A program made the translations under genes and the position numbers. The notes under the pieces were generated by a model. That model did no database searches. It saw nothing but the letters and a program-made list of their open reading frames with translations, and was not told where the DNA came from. 64,000 nt of DNA, taken from assembly GCF_019375475.1 (NCBI RefSeq), contig NZ_JAHXGQ010000002.1, forward strand, positions 372,001-436,000. Reading direction: 5' to 3'. Positions 26,801 to 34,892 of this stretch are shown piece after piece (position 1 is the stretch's first letter; each line of letters opens with the position of its first letter). The DNA comes from Saccharothrix obliqua (lineage in GTDB: Bacteria > Actinomycetota > Actinomycetes > Mycobacteriales > Pseudonocardiaceae).

Positions 26801-27367
26801 GTGCCAGCCGCCGAACGCCGCCTCTCCACCGCCGAAGAACGCCGGGAAACGGTGCTGCGCACCGCGCTCGGCACGTTCGGCGCGAAGGGCTACTTCGGCA
26901 CGACCACCGGCGAGGTCGCGAAGGCCGCGGGCATCTCCCAGGCGTACGTGTACCGGCTGTTCCCCGACAAGGAAGCGTTGTTCCTGGCCGTGGTGGAGCG
27001 CTGCTTCACCCGCATCCGGGAGTGCTTTGGCGACGGTGTCGCGCGTGCGGAGGGCAGTTCGCCGGAAGCCGTCCTGGCCGCGATGAGCGACGTCTACGCG
27101 CGGCTCATCGCGCAGGACCAGGCCCTGTTGCTGGTGCAGATGCACGCCCAGTGCGCGGCCATCTCCGAACCCGCCGTGCGCGAGGTGCTGCAACGCGGTT
27201 ACGCGCGGACCGTGGAGTACGTGCGTGGCGTGTCCGGCGCGGACGAGGCACGGGTGCAGGACTTCTTCGCCCGCGGGATGCTGTGCCACCTGGTGATGGC
27301 CGTGGACGCCACCGGGGTCGACGCGCCGTGGGCCCGCACCCTCGCCGCGGGCATCCGCCACTACTGA
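26801..27367 (+). CDS. TetR-family transcriptional regulator
   Basis: 188 residues. The N-terminal TetR helix-turn-helix is typical (TVLRTALGTFGAKGYFGTTT, EVAKAAGISQAYVYRLF, then DKEALFLAV); the ligand domain is unremarkable. I prefer the GTG (VPAAERRLSTAEERRE); a TTG four codons upstream is possible, and neither has a clear ribosome-binding site. Operator-like sequences lie at both ends of the gene. The natural target is itself or the kinase-like gene downstream. Confidence 0.9.
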   Translation: MPAAERRLSTAEERRETVLRTALGTFGAKGYFGTTTGEVAKAAGISQAYVYRLFPDKEALFLAVVERCFTRIRECFGDGVARAEGSSPEAVLAAMSDVYARLIAQDQALLLVQMHAQCAAISEPAVREVLQRGYARTVEYVRGVSGADEARVQDFFARGMLCHLVMAVDATGVDAPWARTLAAGIRHY

Positions 27368-27384
27368 CGGCGTCCCCCAGGTGA

Positions 27385-27400
27385 GTGACCGATCAGTCAC
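27385..27400. promoter_or_regulatory. Imperfect 16-bp palindrome, candidate TetR operator
   Basis: GTGACCGATCAGTCAC has GTGAC/GTCAC arms and matches its own reverse complement at 14 of 16 positions, a layout common for TetR operators. It sits between the TetR stop and the -10 box of the next gene, placed to repress it. Confidence 0.5.
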
Positions 27401-27440
27401 GACACCCGCTAATTCGGTTCGCCGCCACCCGGACGTCCGC

Positions 27441-27446
27441 TAGCGT
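27441..27446 (+). promoter_or_regulatory. -10 box of a probable leaderless promoter
   Basis: TAGCGT lies seven bases before the GTG of the phosphotransferase gene and 40 bases after the TetR-operator-like palindrome. Confidence 0.55.
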
Positions 27447-27453
27447 CGGGGCG

Positions 27454-28203
27454 GTGGACGAGGAGTGGTTCACCGGCGGCACCGCGGAGGTGGTGCGGAT
27501 CGGGCCCACCGTGCGGCGGCCCGTGGGTCCGTGGAGCGAGGCCGTGCAGTGGCTGCTCGCCCGTCTCGCCGGCGCGCAGGTGCGCGGCGTGCCCCGCTGG
27601 CACGGCGTGGACGGCCAGGGCCGCGAGGTGCTGACGTTCCTGCCCGGCGCGACCGGCCCCGAGCACGCGCGGTCCGACCGCGCCGTGGTGAGCGCCGCGA
27701 AGCTCCTGCGCCGCGTGCACGACGCCACCGCCGATCTGCCCGGCGCCACCGCGCTCCGGTGGCGGCTCCCGGTCGTGGAACCGGTGGAGGTGGTGTGCCA
27801 CGGCGATTTCGCGCCCTACAACTGCGTGTTCCAGGGCGGTGCGGCGACCGGCGTGTTCGACTTCGACGCCGCCCACCCCGGGCCGCGGTCCTGGGACCTG
27901 GCGCACGCGGTCTACCGGTTCGCACCCATGTCCACAGAGGACGCCCCACCCGTGGCGGAACAAGCCCGCCGGGCACGGCTGTTCCTCGACGCCTACGGCC
28001 GCACGCGTGGTGAACGGCGCGACGTCGTGGACGCCGTCGCGCCCCGCCTGCACGCCCTGGTCGACTTCATGCACGCCGCCGCGGCCGGCGGTGAGGCCGC
28101 CTTCGCCCGGCACATCGCCGAGGGCCACGCCGACCTCTACCGGCGGGACATCGCGCACCTCGTCGCCCACCGGGCGACCTGGGACCGCGTCGTGGTGGGG
28201 TGA
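27454..28203 (+). CDS. Aminoglycoside phosphotransferase (APH) family kinase
   Basis: 249 residues with the APH/choline-kinase catalytic pair: Brenner motif VCHGDFAPYNCVF (HGDxxxxN) and the metal-binding GVFDFDAAHPGPRSWDLAHAV. The N-lobe is short, without a clear glycine-rich loop. Members phosphorylate antibiotics, sugars or small alcohols; the substrate here is unknown, and resistance should not be assumed. The GTG is placed by the -10 box immediately upstream (leaderless). It is probably under the neighbouring TetR. Confidence 0.85.
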   Translation: MDEEWFTGGTAEVVRIGPTVRRPVGPWSEAVQWLLARLAGAQVRGVPRWHGVDGQGREVLTFLPGATGPEHARSDRAVVSAAKLLRRVHDATADLPGATALRWRLPVVEPVEVVCHGDFAPYNCVFQGGAATGVFDFDAAHPGPRSWDLAHAVYRFAPMSTEDAPPVAEQARRARLFLDAYGRTRGERRDVVDAVAPRLHALVDFMHAAAAGGEAAFARHIAEGHADLYRRDIAHLVAHRATWDRVVVG

Positions 28204-28224
28204 GCCCGCACCGCTCCCGGGTGG

Positions 28225-28230
28225 AATAGT
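28225..28230 (+). promoter_or_regulatory. -10-like box of a probable leaderless promoter
   Basis: AATAGT stands six bases before the GTG of the pentapeptide-repeat gene. The first base departs from TANNNT, so it is weaker evidence than the other cases. Confidence 0.35.
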
Positions 28231-28236
28231 CCTCCC

Positions 28237-28851
28237 GTGGCCGAACGAAGAAGAGGCGTCCCGACGCCCAGCACCGACCGGACCGTCCGCGACCGGGACT
28301 GGACCACCAACGACATCACCGGCGAGCAGCACGAGCGCACCGAGTTCGTGGACGTCGACATGGCCGACCTCGCGAACCGGGGTTCCACGTTCACCGAGTG
28401 CGTGTTCCGGGGCGTGGAGTTCAACGCCTCCACGCACACCGAGGCGGCGTTCCTCAACTGCACGTTCATCCGGTGCGAGTTCTTCGACGCCGCGTTCACC
28501 GACTGCAAGCTGGTCGGCAGCATGTTCGACGGCGGCAGCTTCGACCTGCTCAAGGTCGTCGGCGGCGACTGGTCGTTCACCGGGATGCCGGGCCTGGACC
28601 TGCGTCGCGCCTCGTTCCGGGGAGTCCGGATGCAGGACGTCGACCTCACCGGCGCCCGCTGCCAGGGCGCCGAGTTCACTCACGTCGACCTGTCCGAGGC
28701 GTGGCTGCACAACGCCGACTTCAGCAAGGCCGACCTGCGCGGCTCCGACCTCACCGGCATCGACCCGACCGCGGTGAAGCTCGCCGGGGCCCGCATCGAA
28801 CCCGACCAGGCGCTCACCATCGCCGTGGCGCTCGGGCTGCGCATCGGCTGA
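28237..28851 (+). CDS. Pentapeptide-repeat protein
   Basis: 204 residues with a regular five-residue repeat of the A(D/N)LxX type from about residue 45 on: FVDVD-MADLA, FTECV-FRGVE-FNAST, then FLNCT-FIRCE-FFDAA-FTDCK-LVGSM-FDGGS, and later ADFSK-ADLRG-SDLTG. This folds as a right-handed quadrilateral beta-helix. Qnr and MfpA relatives mimic DNA and bind gyrase, but the protein lacks a diagnostic Qnr loop, so that role is only possible. Arg-rich N-terminus. It converges on the EF-hand gene with three bases between. Confidence 0.88.
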   Translation: MAERRRGVPTPSTDRTVRDRDWTTNDITGEQHERTEFVDVDMADLANRGSTFTECVFRGVEFNASTHTEAAFLNCTFIRCEFFDAAFTDCKLVGSMFDGGSFDLLKVVGGDWSFTGMPGLDLRRASFRGVRMQDVDLTGARCQGAEFTHVDLSEAWLHNADFSKADLRGSDLTGIDPTAVKLAGARIEPDQALTIAVALGLRIG

Positions 28852-28854
28852 CGG

Positions 28855-29331
28855 TCAACGGCCGTAGAGCCCGGACGGCGCGTCGTCGGCGAAGAAGGCC
28901 GTCACCAACCGCCCCACCGCCTCCGGCGGCAACCACGGCCCGTGCGGCTCCAGTGCCGCGCGGATCAGCGGAGCGTCACCGGGGTGCGCGCCCAGCGCGA
29001 CGACGAACTCCACGACGTGCCCCGCGCCGCCCGACGCGCATTCCCGGAACGCCACCACGTCCGCCGCGCCCAGGCGACGCGCCAACTCCGCACCGCCCGC
29101 CGCGAAAGCCGCCCGCTCCACCTGCCGGTCCGCACCGCCGCTCGCGACCACGAACAGCCACACCATCTCGTAGGCGGTCCGCACCCGTTCCGCGGGTGCG
29201 GGCGGCACGCGGAACCGCCGCACCAGGCGCTCCGCCGTGCCCGTGAAATCCCGCCGCCGCACCACGCCGTCGTCGTTGGCGTCGAACAGGTCGAACCGCC
29301 GCGCGAGCTTCACGTGCAACCCGGCACCCAT
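28855..29331 (-). CDS. EF-hand calcium-binding protein
   Basis: 158 residues. One canonical EF loop is clear near the N-terminus (FDLFDANDDGVVRRRDF: D-x-N-D-D-G-x-V-x-x-x-D); a second, degenerate one may follow the middle (VVAFRECASGG). The size and spacing resemble calerythrin-like actinobacterial proteins. It probably buffers or senses calcium. The ATG giving MGAGLHVKLARRFD is chosen for the strong GGAGGGG about seven bases upstream; the frame continues 13 codons further. The Shine-Dalgarno sequence lies in the 3' arm of a small hairpin. Confidence 0.8.
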   Translation of the reverse strand: MGAGLHVKLARRFDLFDANDDGVVRRRDFTGTAERLVRRFRVPPAPAERVRTAYEMVWLFVVASGGADRQVERAAFAAGGAELARRLGAADVVAFRECASGGAGHVVEFVVALGAHPGDAPLIRAALEPHGPWLPPEAVGRLVTAFFADDAPSGLYGR

Positions 29332-29335
29332 GAGC

Positions 29336-29357
29336 TGTCCCCTCCCCCGAGGGGACA
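29336..29357 (-). promoter_or_regulatory. Hairpin over the ribosome-binding site of the EF-hand gene
   Basis: Eight-base arms TGTCCCCT and AGGGGACA with a six-base loop. On the minus-strand mRNA the 3' arm holds the GGGG of the Shine-Dalgarno sequence, four bases before the ATG. Confidence 0.5.
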
Positions 29358-29408
29358 GCATCGCACCCATGCCCGCGCCGGGCAGTCCGAGCCGATCCGG
29401 TTACCGCC

Positions 29409-30716
29409 TCACGCCCGCATCACCGTGGCGATCGGGATGCGCGCCGCGCGGATCGCGGGGATCAGGCCACCCAGGACGCCCGCCACCAGACCCGCCACGA
29501 CACCCGCGACACCGGCCTGCCACGGGAACTCCACCCCGCTCAGCGACGGGTAGCGCGACCCGAACATGTCACCGCCCACGCGCAACGCCACCACACCCGC
29601 GCCGATCGCGGCCGCGGCCGTCAACAACCCGGTCAGCAACGTCTCCGCCAGCACGATGCCCGCCAGCAGCAGGCGTGGCGTGCCCACGGCCCGGCGCAAC
29701 GCGAACTCCTCGATGCGCTCGCCCACCGTGGCCAGGCCGACGTTCAGGATGCCCGCGACACCGATCAGCAGCACCAGCGCCGCCATGCCGAGGAAGATCC
29801 ACCGCATCAACGTCAACTGGGACGACATGCGCTCCAACGAGTTGATGGTGTTGAAGTGGATGCGGTCCTCCGGCGTGCCGCTCGCGACCAGCCGCGCCCG
29901 CAGCGTGTGCTCCACGTCCGTGGCACTCGGCGACAGCATCACCCGCAGCCCCGGTCCGCTGTCCCCGGAAGCCATGTCCCGCACCGGCAACCAGTTCCGC
30001 AGCTCGTCGGACCGCACGTACGCGGCGGGCATGAAGCCGCCGTCGTCCACCACGCCGACGATCTGCGGTGTGGCGTTCACGTCCGAACCCTGCACCCGCA
30101 TCTCGGCGGGCACCCGGTACCGCTCGAACGCGTCGGCCGCCTTCTTGTTCAGCACCAGGCGCGGCGCGAGCGACGGCTCACCGCCGAAGTCCAGCCACTT
30201 GCCGGAACTCGGGCGGAACGGGCGGAACGCCCGGATGTCACCGGTCATGCCCACCAGTTCGAGCTGGATCGCCTGACCCTTGGGTGAACCCCGCGTGCCA
30301 TCGTCGATCTCGTGGCAGCCGTTCTGGTCGCAGAACATCCGCGGCCCGTAACCGCCCGGCTGGTCCACCGGGCCGCCGCCCTCGTTGACCGGTTTCACGC
30401 CCGGCTCGCCGATGATCGCCGTCGCGTTGGTCAGCGCCACCGCGTCGGACCGGCCCGCCACGACCTCCAGGGTCGTCTCCACCGCCCCGCCCTCCGGGGG
30501 CAGGTAGAGCTGCCGGGTGCCGTCCTTGCCCTGCGACAGCTCGACGTCCTCCAGCATCGCGCGGTTCGCGATCTCCGAGCCCGCCTGCACCACCACCACC
30601 GCGAGCACGCCCATGAACAAGCTCACCATGGACAGGAACGTGCGCAGCTTCCGCGCGCGGATCCCCTGCCCGCCGATGATCACCGACGACCGCAGCCGCC
30701 CGGACAGCCGGATCAC
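29409..30716 (-). CDS. MacB/FtsX-like ABC transporter permease
   Basis: 435 residues in the MacB layout: an N-terminal helix (FLSMVSLFMGVLAVVVVQAGS), a large extracytoplasmic domain of about 250 residues (including the MacB_PCD-type stretch), then three helices at the C-terminus (LMRWIFLGMAALVLLIGVAGIL and two more, with FALRRAVGTPRLLLAGIV). It couples ATP hydrolysis to work on the outside face, typically export or release of peptides or lipids. Its GTG overlaps the ATPase stop by four bases. Third gene of an adaptor-ATPase-permease operon. Confidence 0.9.
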   Translation of the reverse strand: MIRLSGRLRSSVIIGGQGIRARKLRTFLSMVSLFMGVLAVVVVQAGSEIANRAMLEDVELSQGKDGTRQLYLPPEGGAVETTLEVVAGRSDAVALTNATAIIGEPGVKPVNEGGGPVDQPGGYGPRMFCDQNGCHEIDDGTRGSPKGQAIQLELVGMTGDIRAFRPFRPSSGKWLDFGGEPSLAPRLVLNKKAADAFERYRVPAEMRVQGSDVNATPQIVGVVDDGGFMPAAYVRSDELRNWLPVRDMASGDSGPGLRVMLSPSATDVEHTLRARLVASGTPEDRIHFNTINSLERMSSQLTLMRWIFLGMAALVLLIGVAGILNVGLATVGERIEEFALRRAVGTPRLLLAGIVLAETLLTGLLTAAAAIGAGVVALRVGGDMFGSRYPSLSGVEFPWQAGVAGVVAGLVAGVLGGLIPAIRAARIPIATVMRA

Positions 30717-31411
30717 ACGACCACCCGCTCCGGGGTCGGGCGCAGCAGGCCGTCGGACAACGTCAGCACGCGGCCCATCTTCGCCGCGTGGTGCCGGTCG
30801 TGCGTCACCAGCACCAGGCCGCAGCCCCGGTCCGTCGTGGCGCGCAACGCCTCCACCACCAGGTTGCCGGTCTCGGTGTCCAGCGCGCCGGTCGGCTCGT
30901 CCGCGAGCAGGATGCGTGGTTCCCGCACCAGGGCGCGCGCGATCGCCACGCGCTGCTGCTCGCCACCCGACAACCGCGGCGGCTTGTGCTTGGCGAGGTG
31001 CCCGATGCCGACCCGCTCCAGGGCGGCCAGCACCTTCGCGCGGCGCTTGCGGCGCGGCAGCCAGCCCTGGCCGTTCACCAGCGCCATGGCCACGTTCTGC
31101 GCGGCGGTGAGGTGCTTGAGGAGGAAGAACCGCTGGAACACGAACCCGAACTCGGCGCTGCGCAACGCCGCCGCCTTCCGCTCCGGGACGCGGGTGATGT
31201 CCCGGTCGCCCAGCAGGTACTCGCCGCCGTCCGGCCGGTCGAACAGGCCGATCACGCTGAGCAGCGTGCTCTTGCCCGACCCGGAGCGGCCGAGGATGGC
31301 CACGCTCTCACCGCTGTGCACGGCGAGGTCCACGCCGGCCAGGATGGTGCGGGGTTCCTGCTGACCCTTCAACGTCTTGGTGATCCCGGAGAGCCGGAGC
31401 AGCGGCGTCAC
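30713..31411 (-). CDS. MacB/LolD-like ABC transporter ATPase
   Basis: 232 residues: Walker A GRSGSGKST, Q-loop FQRFFLLKHLTAAQNV, signature LSGGEQQRVAIARAL, Walker B ILLADEPTGALD and H-loop VTHDRHHA are all intact. It powers the permease encoded next. It overlaps both neighbours by four bases (GTGA), so the three proteins are translated in step. Confidence 0.95.
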   Translation of the reverse strand: MTPLLRLSGITKTLKGQQEPRTILAGVDLAVHSGESVAILGRSGSGKSTLLSVIGLFDRPDGGEYLLGDRDITRVPERKAAALRSAEFGFVFQRFFLLKHLTAAQNVAMALVNGQGWLPRRKRRAKVLAALERVGIGHLAKHKPPRLSGGEQQRVAIARALVREPRILLADEPTGALDTETGNLVVEALRATTDRGCGLVLVTHDRHHAAKMGRVLTLSDGLLRPTPERVVV

Positions 31412-32406
31412 TTCGACCCGCCCTCGGGGTTGCCCTGGCCCTCCGGCGCGCGCGGCAGGTTCGGACCGGGCACCGCCAGCGTCTCGTCGCCGGTCAGGCC
31501 CTCCTTGATCTCCACCACCTTGCCGTCGGTGAGACCCAGCACGACGTCCGTGGTCTGCCGCGCGCCGTCCGCGCCGAGCACGTCCACCTTGCCCTTGCCC
31601 TGCCCGCCGGCCACGGCCTCCACCGGGACCACGAGCGCGTTGGAGGCCGACGCCGTCACCACTTCGAGGGTGGCCGACGCGCCGTTGATCAGCTTCACGT
31701 CGTCGGGCGCCGTGCAGACCAGTCGCAGGCCGGTCGGGTCCGAAGCGCCCTTGGACTGCTGCGGGTCGGGCATCGACGGCGGGCGGTTGCCGGTCGGCGT
31801 GGCACCCTCCTCCTGGTCCGGCTGCTGTGGCGGCGGCGGTGCGGGCACCGTGCCGGCGGGCAGCGCGGCGATCGTGCCGAGGAGCGCGCAGTCGAACGGC
31901 CCGGGGCCGTTCTTGATCTGGGCGCGGATCGTGCCCGTCGAGGCGTCGGAGATCTGGTACGCCTGCTCGCCGTTGAGGTCGGCGACGATGCCGTAGCCCG
32001 CGTACTTGGCGGAGGCGATCGGCATCCCGGCGGTCACCGTCGACCGGTCGTCGACCAGCCGGCCGCCGAACGTCGAGCCGGCCGGGGCCTCGACGTAGTT
32101 CGGCGTGCCGTCGGCCCAGACCGTGGCGACGCGCGTCGGTTTCGTCGGCGTGCTCTTGGCTTCCGGCACGTCGAAGTAGCGCACCTGGCCGGCCACGGGC
32201 GCGGTGAGCCCGAAGACCGGGTTCATCGTCACCTTGCCGGTGAGGCTCACCTTGTTGGTGAGGTCCTGGCGGGACGGTTTGGCGGTGGTCATCGTCGTGC
32301 CCCGGGGAGCGAATTCGGGATTGGCCGCCTCACCGCCCCCGGATGAACACCCTTGCGCGGCGACCAACACCGCGGCCACGCCGACCACAAGCCCCAAACG
32401 AGACAC
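31408..32406 (-). CDS. Periplasmic-adaptor-like (HlyD/MacA-type) exported protein
   Basis: 332 residues. An N-terminal signal (LGLVVGVAAVLVAAQGCSSG) has a cysteine but a weak lipobox (Gln at -2). Lipoyl/barrel-type segments of membrane-fusion proteins follow: NKVSLTGKVTMNPVFGLTAPVAGQV near the start, and SNALVVPVEAVAGGQGKGKVDVL and TTDVVLGLTDGKVVEIKEGL near the end, with a Pro/Gln-rich insertion between. It is probably the adaptor of the MacAB-like exporter. The GTG is chosen for GGGGG seven bases upstream; the frame stays open for 335 further codons, but these are low-complexity Arg/Pro/Ala and not family-like. Confidence 0.82.
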   Translation of the reverse strand: MSRLGLVVGVAAVLVAAQGCSSGGGEAANPEFAPRGTTMTTAKPSRQDLTNKVSLTGKVTMNPVFGLTAPVAGQVRYFDVPEAKSTPTKPTRVATVWADGTPNYVEAPAGSTFGGRLVDDRSTVTAGMPIASAKYAGYGIVADLNGEQAYQISDASTGTIRAQIKNGPGPFDCALLGTIAALPAGTVPAPPPPQQPDQEEGATPTGNRPPSMPDPQQSKGASDPTGLRLVCTAPDDVKLINGASATLEVVTASASNALVVPVEAVAGGQGKGKVDVLGADGARQTTDVVLGLTDGKVVEIKEGLTGDETLAVPGPNLPRAPEGQGNPEGGSK

Positions 32407-33477
32407 CGATTTACCCCCACCCAGAAAATCCGCCGGTCCGGCCAACCTACCGACATGACGCGCCACCCCCGCACGGGGTTGCTCCCGAGCCGCGCCGTCG
32501 CCGAACCTCCGCCGAATTGTCTCCGTTCCGACACCCACTTCCCATCTCCAATGCGATGGGCGGCCCGTCTGGTTTACCTGTTGCGGAGGGTTCACTACAT
32601 GAGGTGAAAGGGGCGTCAACCAGGCACTTTTCGGCCATGCTGGTCGTTGCCGGTGAAAAAACACGGCGCGGCGGCCCGGCGGCCCCCTCCGCTCGGATCG
32701 GCGCGTGCGAGCCCGATGCGTGGCGGGAGGTTGCTCGGGGGACGGGGACGAAGGAGAGGCCGGAGAGATCGGCGGCGCGGCCCGAGGTGACGGTGGCGCG
32801 ACCCGGGCTGCGCGGCCCGCGGCACAGCCCGGAGTGGCGGTGCTTCGCGGGACTCGGCGCGGCTCGCGGTCGGCACGGCCTCGCGGAGACCGCGGTCGGG
32901 TCGGCCTGACGTGGTCGGTGCGGTCCGGGGCAGTGTCCAGCCCGGTGCCCGGCGCGGCCTGGAGAGGTGTGGGTCGGGGGCGCATGGGGCGGCCCGGGGC
33001 TGGGGTGGCCCGGGGTCTGACTCGGTGGGCGATTGGCGCCGCGTACATCGCTGGCGCGTCCGGTCGCACGGTTGGCGGGCTGGCGCGTCCGGTGGGCGCG
33101 GCTCGCGACCGGGCGTGCGCGGTCCGACATGGGCCACGGTTCGACATGGACATGGCCGGGTTCGGGTTGGGCTCAGGTGTGGCTGCGGCGCGCTGCCGAT
33201 CGACGGGCCTGTGTGGTGCGACGGCGGCACGCGATGAGGAAGCCCGCGGTGGTGCGGGCTGCTTGCGTCCCCTGATGTGCCCGGTATGCGGCGAAGTCCA
33301 GCACGAGTCCAGCACGGGACCCGAGCGTCCCGAAGTGGTTGGTCGGAAGGGCGGACGGGGGGTGTTGGGCGGGAGGCGAGGCGTGGATGGCCGGTGGCGT
33401 GTGAGTGGCACGCGAGGCGCTGGGGGTGCGGCGTGGAGCGGGGCTAAGGGGTGGAGTGGGAGGTGTGGGGTTGTGGG
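32407..33477. other. 1.07-kb stretch without a convincing gene
   Basis: The first 230 bases are comparatively AT rich and likely carry the exporter-operon promoter. From about 32640 to 33470 the plus strand is strikingly G rich (runs such as CGGGGGGTGTTGGGCGGGAGG) and several frames on both strands stay open. All of these encode Arg/Pro/Gly/Ala low-complexity protein without ribosome-binding sites or family resemblance. I read it as non-coding or decayed. Confidence 0.6.
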
Positions 33478-33894
33478 TTACGGGGATTGGGTGCCGGCGA
33501 TGTTGACCATCCAGGTGATGCCGAACCGGTCGACGCAGGCGCCGAACTCGTCGCCCCACATCTGCTTTTCCAAAGGCACCGTCACCTGGCCGCCCGCGGA
33601 CAGTTGGTCCCAGTAGCCGTGCAGTTCGGGGGCGTCGTCGCCGCTCAGGCTGATCGTGATGTTGTCGCCCGGGTTGTGCGGCATGCCGGGCGGGGTGTCG
33701 GCGCCCATGAGCGTGAAGCCACTGGGGGTCTCCAGTTGGCCGTGCATGATGTTGTTCGCCTCTGGTGCCTCGGGTGGGCCGTAGTCGCCGAAAGTGCTCA
33801 AGGTCAGGGCTCCACCGAACACCTCCTTGTAGAACTCCATCGCCTCGCGCGCATTGCCCGCGAAGCTGATGTACGGGTTCAGCCGGGAAGCCAT
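33478..33894 (-). CDS. PhnB/glyoxalase-fold (VOC) protein
   Basis: 138 residues of the PhnB/DUF1338-like branch of the vicinal-oxygen-chelate superfamily: NPYISFAGNAREAMEFYKEVFGG at the start, HGQLETPSGFTLMGAD in the middle, and the close WGDEFGACVDRFGITWMVNI. Such proteins bind small molecules or metals; many lack a known reaction. The ATG has AGGAGGACCC upstream, one of the best ribosome-binding sites in the window. It is a single gene. Confidence 0.9.
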   Translation of the reverse strand: MASRLNPYISFAGNAREAMEFYKEVFGGALTLSTFGDYGPPEAPEANNIMHGQLETPSGFTLMGADTPPGMPHNPGDNITISLSGDDAPELHGYWDQLSAGGQVTVPLEKQMWGDEFGACVDRFGITWMVNIAGTQSP

Positions 33895-33959
33895 CGGGTC
33901 CTCCTCTGACTCGCCCCCTCCACGTGTCAGCCATCGTCGCAAGTGGTTGACCAACCCGC

Positions 33960-34009
33960 GACTGGAAGTGCACCGACCCGCGACTGGAAGTGCGGGGAAC
34001 TGGAAGTGC
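33960..34009. repeat. Three short direct repeats
   Basis: ACTGGAAGTGC occurs three times, at 33961-33971, 33983-33993 and 33999-34009, between the VOC gene and the end of the XRE regulator gene. It could be slippage or binding sites upstream of the VOC gene. Confidence 0.7.
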
Positions 34010-34018
34010 GGGGAACCG

Positions 34019-34834
34019 TTAGTGGTCGACCGGGGTGAGGGTTTCCGCCGCCACGTCCGCCGTCACCTCCGCCGCCACGTCCGCGGACGCCTCCGCCGCG
34101 GGTTGGCCGCTCAACCGGGCGAATCTCGCGATCGCCTGCCGGGCCAGCCTCGTCGCCTCCACGGCCAGCGCCCGCCGGTCCCCCACCCCGTCCACCACCC
34201 TCGCCGCCAACCGCGCCAACTCCTCCGCCTGCCGGGCGATCGCCACGTCCCCCTCATCACCGCCCAACGGAAACCGGTGCGACGGCGGCAACCGGACGCT
34301 CTCCCCCAACGCCCGCCGGTAGAGGGCACGCTCCAACGCCTCCACGGTGCGCGGCTCGGCAGGCCACAACTCGGCCTCCGCCACCGGATCCAGCAGCAGC
34401 TCCAGGCGAGCCCGCACGGTCGCGCCCAGGGTGCCCTCCGCCTGCCCGATGAACACGACCTCCCCATCCGGCCCGTACAAGGCGAAGCACCCCACCTCCA
34501 CATCCCCCCACCGCCGCCCGGCGTCGTCACGTGCCGCGAGGCCCCGGTCCAACGGGGTAGGGGTCGGCCGGGGACGGAGAACAGCCTGCTGCCACCTGCG
34601 CCGCCACCGGGCGACCTCGTCGTCGTGCCGCCGCAGGTCACCACCGTCGCGGTGACGCAGCACGGCACGCACGAAAGCCTGCACGAACTCGGCCTTGGGC
34701 ATCCGCTTCCCGGTGAGCACCTCGCTCACGGTGGCGGGCGGCAGGGCGGCCAGCTCGCGGATCCGCGCGTAGCTGGGTTTGCCGCACTCGACGTGGAGGG
34801 CGCGCAGGCTCTCCGCGAACTCGTAACCGGACAC
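34019..34834 (-). CDS. XRE-type regulator with a degenerate GIY-YIG-like domain
   Basis: 271 residues. Residues about 5-60 form a helix-turn-helix of the XRE kind (FAESLRALHVECGKPSYARI, ATVSEVLTGKRMPKAEFVQAF). After an Arg-rich linker, residues 112-175 resemble a GIY-YIG nuclease core: GCFALYGPDGEVVFIGQAEG (115-134), Arg141/Arg143 in VRARLE, and Glu165/Glu168 further on. The GIY and YIG tyrosines are replaced (GCF, FIG), so catalysis is doubtful and ligand or nucleic-acid binding more likely. The tail is Ala-rich with a DVAAE repeat. The GTG is supported by AAAGGAAG upstream, which lies inside an inverted repeat. Confidence 0.75.
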   Translation of the reverse strand: MSGYEFAESLRALHVECGKPSYARIRELAALPPATVSEVLTGKRMPKAEFVQAFVRAVLRHRDGGDLRRHDDEVARWRRRWQQAVLRPRPTPTPLDRGLAARDDAGRRWGDVEVGCFALYGPDGEVVFIGQAEGTLGATVRARLELLLDPVAEAELWPAEPRTVEALERALYRRALGESVRLPPSHRFPLGGDEGDVAIARQAEELARLAARVVDGVGDRRALAVEATRLARQAIARFARLSGQPAAEASADVAAEVTADVAAETLTPVDH

Positions 34835-34841
34835 TCCGCTT

Positions 34842-34892
34842 CCTTTCCGGATCGGTCGGTGCACCCGCACAACCGCCCGAGCGCCGGAAAGG
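34842..34892 (-). promoter_or_regulatory. Inverted repeat covering the XRE gene's ribosome-binding site
   Basis: CCTTTCCGG (34842-34850) and CCGGAAAGG (34884-34892) are perfect nine-base arms with a 33-base spacer. In the minus-strand mRNA the proximal arm includes the AAAGG of the Shine-Dalgarno sequence. As DNA it could be a two-half-site operator for autoregulation. Confidence 0.45.

Noticed and set aside
27454-28203. Antibiotic resistance gene
   Set aside because: The APH fold is clear, but the family has many other substrates and nothing points to a particular drug, so I did not call it resistance.
28237-28851. Qnr/MfpA quinolone-protection protein
   Set aside because: Pentapeptide repeats alone do not show gyrase binding; no diagnostic loop was seen.
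32407-33411. 335-codon N-terminal extension of the adaptor protein
   Set aside because: Arg/Pro-rich, no ribosome-binding site at its start, and the signal peptide with GGGGG before its GTG marks the true start.
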